In this document: positions 57,646 through 64,000 of the stretch, piece by piece | Layout of the letters: each line of letters opens with the position of its first letter | How positions within the stretch are numbered: position 1 is the stretch's first letter | NCBI RefSeq assembly: GCF_021530565.1 | Contig: NZ_JAKGBI010000012.1 | Span: forward strand, 114,184 to 178,183 | Direction of reading: 5' to 3' | Length of the DNA: 64,000 bases | Source: Pseudoalteromonas sp. SMS1 | GTDB lineage: Bacteria > Pseudomonadota > Gammaproteobacteria > Enterobacterales > Alteromonadaceae | Position numbers and translations under genes: made by a program | The notes under the pieces: generated by a model | Seen by the model: only the letters and a program-made list of their open reading frames with translations | Told to the model about the DNA's origin: nothing | Database searches by the model: none

Positions 57646-58899
57646 ATCTGCTGCATCGTCATCAGAGGGGGGATGGGGCTGTTCAATTTTAGATTCATGG
57701 TGATGGGTGCGACTTTTATCAACTCTAGGGTCTAAGTCTGGTTCTGGTGTTTCTGTTTTAAAAATACTTAATTTTTCGTGGATACTGGTTGAAAGGTTTA
57801 TCAGATCTTTACTGGATACAGCTTGAATCTTGGAACTAGACAGTGCATCTGAGTTTAACTCAACCATGGATTCAATACTCGACTGCGCTTCATCTGAAAC
57901 GGCTTTTTGTTGCTTAACTTGACCATGAATACTGTGTGACATTGCATTGATGTCTAGCATGGCATGCTCTATTTGATCGACTTCTTTTGTCGATTCATCA
58001 GACAAGCTCACTGTGCGATCGGTCTCTTCTAACGCAAGTAACATGAGCGCGTGTGCACTGTCTGTACCAGCTTGAATCTTACTCACCATGGTTCGTACTT
58101 CTTGTGTGGACTGGCTGGTTCTCGCTGCCAAGCTACGTACTTCATCGGCGACAACGGCAAACCCTCTTCCTTGCTCTCCGGCTCTGGCTGCCTCTATGGC
58201 TGCATTTAAAGCCAATAAATTCGTCTGTTCAGCAATAGAATTGATCACATCGATCACAGCGCTTATGGCATCACTGTCAGCTTTTAACGCTTCAATTTGT
58301 TTGCTGGTTTGTCGGATATGTTCAGCAAGGCTGATTAAACTCTCTTGACTCTTGTCGGTGTCGATACGGGTTTTTTTCACCGCCACAGTGGCTTCCTCAA
58401 CAGAGCAATAAATTTTGTCTAAATTATCATCCAACTCGCGAGAGACAATGAGCATACGGTTGATTGAACTAGCCAGATCCTCACCATGGGCATGTTGAAT
58501 TGTGGCTTTTTGTGTCATCGAAGCGTAGGTATCTCTGAGGTCATCTGCCATTGGGGCCAGTCTTGCAGAACAGGTATAGACCTCACAAATAATATGCTCA
58601 ATGGTCGCAATGCCAGCATTGAGCGCGAGACACGCATTTGGCAGCTGCTTATCTTGTTCGTCAAAACGGTATGTTAGATCGATATTGGTATCGGCAAGCA
58701 AAGCCGTGACTAAGTTATCGAGATAAGTGCCTTTGTGGCTAAACTTTGAAATAAGTAAATAAACCGAAAGCCCACTGAAAATGATCAGGCCACATAATAT
58801 CAGTGTTGCAGTGAGGGTGAATTCAAAATACAAAGCGCAAAGTATGGTGATGGTAAGATTGGCGCACGTGGTACTAATCACTCCGACGTTTAAACGCAT
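57622..58899 (-). CDS. Methyl-accepting chemotaxis protein with short loop and no periplasmic sensor
   Basis: 425 residues. Two membrane helices at about 7-23 and 27-49 leave only a few residues between them, so no periplasmic domain exists. The cytosolic signalling domain has the receptor tip [38 protein letters not shown]. The C-terminus ([18 protein letters not shown]) is acidic and lacks the usual CheR-binding pentapeptide. It probably senses a cytosolic or membrane signal. No che genes are beside it. Confidence 0.9.
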   Translation of the reverse strand: MRLNVGVISTTCANLTITILCALYFEFTLTATLILCGLIIFSGLSVYLLISKFSHKGTYLDNLVTALLADTNIDLTYRFDEQDKQLPNACLALNAGIATIEHIICEVYTCSARLAPMADDLRDTYASMTQKATIQHAHGEDLASSINRMLIVSRELDDNLDKIYCSVEEATVAVKKTRIDTDKSQESLISLAEHIRQTSKQIEALKADSDAISAVIDVINSIAEQTNLLALNAAIEAARAGEQGRGFAVVADEVRSLAARTSQSTQEVRTMVSKIQAGTDSAHALMLLALEETDRTVSLSDESTKEVDQIEHAMLDINAMSHSIHGQVKQQKAVSDEAQSSIESMVELNSDALSSSKIQAVSSKDLINLSTSIHEKLSIFKTETPEPDLDPRVDKSRTHHHESKIEQPHPPSDDDAADSGDIELF

Positions 58900-59001
58900 T
58901 GCCTGAGTCTCCTTTCTATGACCTTAAAAACTAGAAACTTTTTCCAGATTAGACTAATAGGTATAGACTAGTTCAAGATGAATTCCAAGCTTTTTCAGGG
59001 C

Positions 59002-59027
59002 AAAAAAAAGCCTGCGTAGGCAGGCTT
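59002..59027 (-). terminator. Intrinsic terminator of rho
   Basis: A perfect 8-bp stem AAGCCTGC/GCAGGCTT with a 4-base loop is followed on the minus strand by a T-run, 10 bases past the rho stop codon. Confidence 0.9.
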
Positions 59028-59036
59028 CTTTCAGGA

Positions 59037-60296
59037 TTATTTTCGTTTCATGGAATCGAAAAACTCATCATTTGTTTTACTCATTGAGAGCTTGTCGATG
59101 AGGAATTCCATGGCATCAATTTCACTCATTTCGTGAACAATTTTGCGTAAAATCCACATCTTCTGTAGCTCATCAGGCTTGGTTAACAGTTCTTCACGGC
59201 GAGTACCTGAGCGGTTGAAGTCGATAGCAGGGAATACACGTTTTTCTGCAATCTTGCGATTTAGGTGTAGCTCCATGTTACCTGTACCTTTAAACTCTTC
59301 GTAGATAACCTCATCCATTTTTGAGCCGGTATCGATCAGGGCCGTTGCAATAATCGTCAAGCTGCCGCCTTCCTCGACGTTACGTGCAGCACCGAAGAAG
59401 CGCTTTGGCTTATGTAGTGCATTAGCGTCAACACCACCGGTTAATACTTTACCTGATGAAGGGATAACGGTGTTGTAAGCACGTGCTAAACGTGTAATCG
59501 AATCTAGCAGAATTACCACGTCTTTTTTGTGCTCAACAAGACGTTTTGCTTTTTCAATGACCATTTCGGCAACTTGAACGTGACGGCTCGCCGGTTCATC
59601 GAAGGTTGATGCAACCACTTCGCCCTGTACGAGACGCTGCATCTCAGTCACTTCTTCCGGACGCTCATCAATTAGCAATACCATGAGCGTTGCATCTGGA
59701 TTGTTGTAAGAAATAGATTGTGCAATATTTTGAAGAAGCATCGTCTTACCAGCTTTCGGTGGTGCAACGATAAGTGCACGTTGACCTTTACCGATTGGTG
59801 AGGCGAGGTCTAAAACACGCGCGGTAATATCTTCTGTACTACCGTTACCACGCTGCATGACTAAGCGCTCATTTGCGTGGATAGGCGTTAAGTTTTCGAA
59901 CAAAATTTTAGTTCGAGAGTTTTCTGGCTTATCAAAGTTAACTTCATTAACTTTAAGCAACGCAAAATAGCGCTCGCCATCTTTTGGTGGACGGATAAGA
60001 CCGCTAATTGAATCACCAGTACGCAAACTAAAGCGTCTGATTTGACTCGGCGATACATAGATGTCATCCGGTCCAGCAAGGTAAGAAGCTTCAGAAGAGC
60101 GTAAAAAGCCAAAGCCGTCTTGGAGAATTTCTAAAACACCGCCGCCATAGATGTTTTCGCCGCTTTTTGCGTGAGCTTTTAAGATAGCGAAGATGATATC
60201 TTGTTTTCTAAGACGGGCTACGTTTTCGAGTCCCATTGACTCGGCAAGTTTTACAAGCTCATTTATTGACTTGTCTTTCAGTTCGCGTAAATGCAT
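59037..60296 (-). CDS. rho: Transcription termination factor Rho
   Basis: 419 residues, the same length as the E. coli protein. The N-terminal RNA-binding domain (GDGFGFLR-type [26 protein letters not shown]) precedes a RecA-like ATPase with Walker A APPKAGKT at 178-185 and [15 protein letters not shown]. The hexamer uses ATP to pull RNA from paused polymerase. The 206-base upstream gap, bounded by the trxA terminator, has room for the autogenous attenuator known for rho, but no structure is distinct. Confidence 0.98.
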   Translation of the reverse strand: MHLRELKDKSINELVKLAESMGLENVARLRKQDIIFAILKAHAKSGENIYGGGVLEILQDGFGFLRSSEASYLAGPDDIYVSPSQIRRFSLRTGDSISGLIRPPKDGERYFALLKVNEVNFDKPENSRTKILFENLTPIHANERLVMQRGNGSTEDITARVLDLASPIGKGQRALIVAPPKAGKTMLLQNIAQSISYNNPDATLMVLLIDERPEEVTEMQRLVQGEVVASTFDEPASRHVQVAEMVIEKAKRLVEHKKDVVILLDSITRLARAYNTVIPSSGKVLTGGVDANALHKPKRFFGAARNVEEGGSLTIIATALIDTGSKMDEVIYEEFKGTGNMELHLNRKIAEKRVFPAIDFNRSGTRREELLTKPDELQKMWILRKIVHEMSEIDAMEFLIDKLSMSKTNDEFFDSMKRK

Positions 60297-60466
60297 ATTG
60301 GTGGGTTCTTTAATTAACGTTGTTTTCTCGTCGCACGAGGGATTGAGTTGAAATTCGATAAAAAGGTTTGTGGCTCTATAAGTTAGCAGCTAGCCATCGA
60401 GTCGTCCAGTCTTTATACAAAAAATTAATCCATTAATCATTAAATTCCGCTGGCAAGCAAAATGTG

Positions 60467-60497
60467 AAAGCCTAAACCACTGAGTAGTTTAGGCTTT
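60467..60497 (-). terminator. Hairpin terminator of trxA
   Basis: A perfect 11-bp stem AAAGCCTAAAC/GTTTAGGCTTT with a 9-base loop, 6 bases past the trxA stop. The T's are interrupted (CTTTCACATTTT), so strength is moderate. Confidence 0.7.
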
Positions 60498-60503
60498 TAA
60501 TTT

Positions 60504-60830
60504 TTAAGCGTTGTCGTTTAAAAACTCAACAAGCTGAGTTTTAGATAGTGCGCCTACTTTAGTTGCAGCAACAGCACCATCTTTGAACAGAAGCAGTGTA
60601 GGAATACCACGGATACCAAACTTACCAGGAGTACCTGAGTTTTGGTCGATGTTTAGTTTGGCAATCGTGACTTTACCTTCAAACTCGTCCGCTACTTCGT
60701 CAAGGATAGGCGCGATCATCTTACAAGGACCACACCACTCAGCCCAAAAGTCAACAAGAACAGGTTTGTCTGAGTTAAGTACGTCAGCTTCGAAGCTGTC
60801 GTCAGTTAATTGGATAATTTTGTCGCTCAT
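60504..60830 (-). CDS. trxA: Thioredoxin 1
   Basis: 108 residues. The redox site is WCGPCK (Cys33, Cys36), with the cis-Pro in [10 protein letters not shown]. It reduces protein disulfides in the cytosol. The gene lies between rho and rhlB, divergent from rhlB, the usual neighbourhood. Confidence 0.98.
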   Translation of the reverse strand: MSDKIIQLTDDSFEADVLNSDKPVLVDFWAEWCGPCKMIAPILDEVADEFEGKVTIAKLNIDQNSGTPGKFGIRGIPTLLLFKDGAVAATKVGALSKTQLVEFLNDNA

Positions 60831-60922
60831 TACGTTCTCCGTTAGAAATTAGGCGAATTATTTAGTGCGTATTTAAACACTCTTGTTTCTTATTGCAAGT
60901 TTAAACGTTATGCTTTATTGCT

Positions 60923-62206
60923 ATGACTAAGACACATTTGACCAATACTAAATTTTCAGACTTTGCTTTAGCACCGGAAGTGGTCGCCGGTTTGACAGCG
61001 AATGGCTTCGAGTTATGTACGCCAATTCAAGCAAAGTGTATGCCTTACGTATGTGAAGGCAGGGACATTGCGGGTCAGGCGCAAACAGGAACCGGTAAAA
61101 CACTGGCATTCCTAACCGCGACTTGTCATCGTTTAATGCAAAATCAACCTGAACAACAAGCATCTGTACAACCAAGAGCCATTATTATGGCGCCGACTAG
61201 AGAGTTGGCAATACAGATTCATAAAGATGCACAAGTTATCGCACCGCACTGTAATTTAAAGTTAGGTTTAGTATATGGTGGCGAAGAATATGAAAAACAA
61301 CGGGCACAACTAGAAAAAGGTGTTGATATTTTAATTGGCACCACAGGTAGACTGATTGATTTCTACAAGCAAGGTGCGTTTAACCTAAATAGCATTGAGG
61401 TTGTGGTACTCGATGAAGCAGACCGCATGTTTGATTTGGGTTTTATCAAAGATATTCGATATTTATTCAATCGTATGCCTGGAACAAAAGAGCGCTTAAA
61501 CCTGCTCTTTTCTGCAACACTGTCTTACCGAGTGCAAGAATTAGCGTTCGAGCATATGCATAACCCAATTCACGTACAAATTGAACCTGACGTGAAAACG
61601 GGCAAACGAATCCAAGAAGAGTTATTTCACCCTTCGCAAGAGGACAAATTGCCTTTACTTTTGACCTTAATCGAGGAAGATTGGCCTGATAAGGCGATTG
61701 TTTTTGCTAATACCAAACACAGTTGTGAAAATGTTTACGAGTGGTTGAAGGCTGATGGTCATCGTGTTGGACTCCTAACAGGTGATGTGAATCAGAAAAA
61801 ACGCCTCTCTATTTTGACCAAGTTTACGAAAGGCGAGTTAGATTTACTCGTGGCAACAGATGTCGCTGCTCGAGGGCTGCACATTCCAGAAGTAAGTCAT
61901 GTATTTAATTTTGATTTACCTGATGATCGAGAAGATTACGTGCACCGCATTGGCCGAACAGGACGCGCAGGCGCATCGGGGCATGCAATTAGTTTTGCGT
62001 GTGAGCAATATGCTTATAACCTGCATGAGATTGAGGAATATATAGATCATTCAATTCCAGTCTCTCATTATGATAAAACAGCACTGCTAGACGATCTTAA
62101 GCCACCGGTAAAACAACATCGAAGAAATTATCAGTCAGGTCAAAGAAAGCGTGGCAATTCTCGCAGACAAGGTAGTTATCAAAAATCATCGCCTAAACAC
62201 AATTAG
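60923..62206 (+). CDS. rhlB: ATP-dependent RNA helicase RhlB
   Basis: 427 residues. The Q-motif [21 protein letters not shown] (53-60), [21 protein letters not shown] and [10 protein letters not shown] are present, followed by a basic Arg/Gln/Ser-rich tail. RhlB works with the RNA degradosome (RNase E, PNPase) in mRNA decay. Divergent from trxA and next to gppA, the same order as in E. coli. Confidence 0.96.
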   Translation: MTKTHLTNTKFSDFALAPEVVAGLTANGFELCTPIQAKCMPYVCEGRDIAGQAQTGTGKTLAFLTATCHRLMQNQPEQQASVQPRAIIMAPTRELAIQIHKDAQVIAPHCNLKLGLVYGGEEYEKQRAQLEKGVDILIGTTGRLIDFYKQGAFNLNSIEVVVLDEADRMFDLGFIKDIRYLFNRMPGTKERLNLLFSATLSYRVQELAFEHMHNPIHVQIEPDVKTGKRIQEELFHPSQEDKLPLLLTLIEEDWPDKAIVFANTKHSCENVYEWLKADGHRVGLLTGDVNQKKRLSILTKFTKGELDLLVATDVAARGLHIPEVSHVFNFDLPDDREDYVHRIGRTGRAGASGHAISFACEQYAYNLHEIEEYIDHSIPVSHYDKTALLDDLKPPVKQHRRNYQSGQRKRGNSRRQGSYQKSSPKHN

Positions 62207-62235
62207 ACGTAGTAGGGTAAGTAGAGGTTACGAGC

Positions 62236-63738
62236 GTGGGATATAACTCACCACAGAATAATGTATATGCTGTAATAGATTTGGGCTCAAATAGTTTTCA
62301 TATGCTTATTGCGAAGCATATGGCAGGCGGAGTCCATACTATTGGCAGAGTAAAGCGCAAAGTTAGGCTCGCAGCTGGGCTGAATGAGCAGAATATATTG
62401 TCTCATGAGGCGATGCAAAGGGGATGGGAGTGTTTATCTCTTTTCGCAGAGCGGTTGCAGGATATTCCGCCGCAAAATATTAAAATTGTGGCAACCGCAA
62501 CTTTGCGATTGGCTCAAAATGCAGAACAATTCAAACTGCGTGCAGAAGAGATCCTCAATCACAAGATTGATGTTATTAGTGGTGAGTTAGAAGCGTGTAC
62601 CATTTACAAGGGAGTTGCGCACACTTCCTCGTGTCATGGAAAACAGTTGGTTGTGGACATTGGCGGGGCAAGCACAGAAGTCGTAATTGGTCGTGGGTTT
62701 GATGCACACATATATTATAGCCTTAATATGGGGTGTGTAACTTATCTGGAGAAATACTTCAAAAATGACCAACTCAGTGAAGAAAACTTCACTTTAGCGA
62801 TTGCGGCGGCAAAACAGGTCATCGCGCCACATGTCCAAGAATTTCAGCAGGTCGGGTGGGAATTAGCCATTGGCGCCTCTGGTACTGTGCAAGCGATACA
62901 AGAAATATTTGCTGCACTTGGTTTGGATGAATACTTGGTATTGTCTAAGCTGGTTCAAATTAAGTCGATGGCAATTGCCTGTGACACCATTCCTAAACTT
63001 GACCTACCAGGGTTAAGCGAAGAGCGCAGGCTCGTGTTTGTATCTGGCCTGGCAATACTAATTGCATTGTTTGAGTCACTTGAGATAGAGCGTATGGGAC
63101 TAGCTGGCGGCGCGCTTCGTGAAGGTGTGCTCTATGGCATGATAGATGACTTGAGTGTGACTGACATCCGCAAACGTACCCTAGATTGTTTTATGGCACG
63201 GTTTCATGTGGACAATCTACAAGCGCAACGTGTTTTTGAGATTAGTAACGGCTTTTTTAATCAGCTCAAAGATTATTGGTCTATTAATACCCAATTTGGT
63301 TCAGACGCATTGCGTGCAGCAACGGTAGTTCACGAAATAGGACTATTGATAGATTATAAGGAATATCATAAACACAGTGCGTATATTCTAAATAATAGTG
63401 TGATGCCCGGTTATACCAAGGCACAGAAACAGCTGATAGCGGCACTCGTCAATAACCATCGTTCAGATATTCAGATTGAGGGCTTTGCGGAATTAGGATC
63501 AAATCAGCATTTAGCTGAGATCTTAATCAGATTATTAAGGCTTGGTGTTATTCTATCCATGCGTCGCCAAGATGATGTGCTTCCCGAATTATTTCTCACT
63601 GCCAGTGAACCAGAAACATTGACTTTAACCGTGTCAAAAAATTGGTTGAAAGCACACCCACTGATGCAAACTGAGCTGGAGCAAGAAGCAAAGTACCAAG
63701 AGAAGTGTGGTTGGTTGCTAAAAATAGAGTGTGATTAA
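62236..63738 (+). CDS. gppA: Guanosine pentaphosphatase / exopolyphosphatase
   Basis: 500 residues from a GTG with AGAGG ahead. The Ppx/GppA fold begins IDLGSNSFHMLIAK, then ATATLR, DIGGASTEVVIG and GASGTVQA; the C-terminal part is an HD-type domain. The place after rhlB is that of gppA. It converts pppGpp to ppGpp and can cleave polyphosphate. The two activities cannot be separated by sequence. An rRNA promoter region follows 90 bases downstream. Confidence 0.9.
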   Translation: MGYNSPQNNVYAVIDLGSNSFHMLIAKHMAGGVHTIGRVKRKVRLAAGLNEQNILSHEAMQRGWECLSLFAERLQDIPPQNIKIVATATLRLAQNAEQFKLRAEEILNHKIDVISGELEACTIYKGVAHTSSCHGKQLVVDIGGASTEVVIGRGFDAHIYYSLNMGCVTYLEKYFKNDQLSEENFTLAIAAAKQVIAPHVQEFQQVGWELAIGASGTVQAIQEIFAALGLDEYLVLSKLVQIKSMAIACDTIPKLDLPGLSEERRLVFVSGLAILIALFESLEIERMGLAGGALREGVLYGMIDDLSVTDIRKRTLDCFMARFHVDNLQAQRVFEISNGFFNQLKDYWSINTQFGSDALRAATVVHEIGLLIDYKEYHKHSAYILNNSVMPGYTKAQKQLIAALVNNHRSDIQIEGFAELGSNQHLAEILIRLLRLGVILSMRRQDDVLPELFLTASEPETLTLTVSKNWLKAHPLMQTELEQEAKYQEKCGWLLKIECD

Positions 63739-63800
63739 GCACAGTTGTGTATGCGTAATAATCAATTAAAGGTGTTTTGTTTGTAATTTGAGCGGTTGGC

Positions 63801-63832
63801 AGCGTTTTTTTATTTTTACTTAAAAAAACGCT
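63801..63832. repeat. 12-bp inverted repeat upstream of rRNA promoter P1
   Basis: Arms AGCG-T7-A (63801-63812) and TA7-CGCT (63821-63832) flank TTTTTACT. The right arm touches the -35 box. It may serve both as the gppA terminator and as the A/T-rich UP element of P1. Confidence 0.65.
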
Positions 63833-63859
63833 TGCGCCTTTCTTAAATCTCCCTATAAT
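63832..63859 (+). promoter_or_regulatory. Probable rRNA operon promoter P1
   Basis: TTGCGC (63832-63837) and TATAAT (63854-63859) with a 16-base spacer, a G/C-rich discriminator (GCGCACCC) and an A/T-rich upstream region. This is the pattern of rrn P1 promoters, which are stringently controlled. A 16S gene is expected just beyond the window. Confidence 0.85.
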
Positions 63860-63957
63860 GCGCACCCACTGACACGGAGCAACACGCACAACTGCGAGAT
63901 GCAAAGTGAAGGGCAAAGTTAAATTGAAAGGTTGATTTAAAAAATTAAATTTTCTAG

Positions 63958-63985
63958 TTGACTTTAAAAGTGAAGCGGTTAATAT
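63958..63985 (+). promoter_or_regulatory. Probable rRNA operon promoter P2
   Basis: TTGACT (63958-63963) and TAATAT (63980-63985) with a 16-base spacer, about 125 bases downstream of P1. Tandem P1/P2 is the normal arrangement for rRNA operons. Confidence 0.7.
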
Positions 63986-64000
63986 GGCGCTCCACTTCGC

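Overview
The window looks like chromosomal DNA of a marine gammaproteobacterium of the Alteromonadales, most like Pseudoalteromonas. This rests on three things: conserved housekeeping gene neighbourhoods (lptM-lysA-dapF-DUF484-xerC-yigB opposite cyaY; hemC-hemDX-hemY; ubiD and fre; rho, trxA, rhlB, gppA followed by rRNA promoters), a large secreted subtilase with a GlyGly-CTERM-like tail, and many c-di-GMP and hybrid-kinase sensors. The genus is an inference; no 16S sequence is present. No CRISPR array, insertion sequence, integrase other than XerC, or prophage was seen.

Layout. 1-3.1 kb: a 5'-cut heme dioxygenase of the IDO/PrnB superfamily overlapping a kynureninase-like PLP enzyme, an MBL-fold hydrolase and two tandem serine tRNAs. 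3.1-9 kb: a possible 49-residue protein, a lipid kinase, an EamA transporter divergent from a MocR regulator with a clear operator candidate, a DUF2884 protein, two small ORFs and a cytochrome c'. 9.2-13.3 kb: the subtilase, in strongly biased codon usage. 13.6-22.1 kb: DUF2721 with a nonsense-broken TlpA-like lipoprotein, a YqaA protein, then a minus-strand run of hybrid kinase, yceH, nadE, folM, folE and folX. 22.3-32.4 kb: penicillin acylase family enzyme, diguanylate cyclase, second EamA transporter, MAPEG protein, RluF-like pseudouridine synthase, DUF6482, a glycosyltransferase and FkbM-like pair, and an aspartyl protease with an RmlD-like reductase.

32.7-47.3 kb is core metabolism: lysine and diaminopimelate enzymes, XerC, frataxin, heme synthesis with HemD fused to HemX, adenosine deaminase, Fre and UbiD. 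47.5-59 kb is rich in signalling (periplasmic-PAS/GGDEF/EAL protein, TPR hybrid kinase with HPt, short-loop chemotaxis receptor) along with an M28 peptidase, DbpA and a DnaJ-domain protein. 59-64 kb holds rho, trxA, rhlB and gppA and ends in two strong tandem promoters expected to drive an rRNA operon just outside the window.

Genes that work together: FolE, FolX and FolM form a complete tetrahydromonapterin route; the IDO-like and kynureninase-like pair suggests tryptophan-type ring cleavage; HemC, HemD(X) and HemY belong to tetrapyrrole synthesis; LysA and DapF finish lysine and cell-wall precursor synthesis; RhlB and Rho act on RNA. The observations most worth a second look are the IDO/kynureninase operon, an in-frame UGA in an otherwise intact lipoprotein gene, the operator-like palindromes at 5517, 7966 and 43344, and three uncatalogued small ORFs (3304-3453, 8071-8178, 47481-47582).
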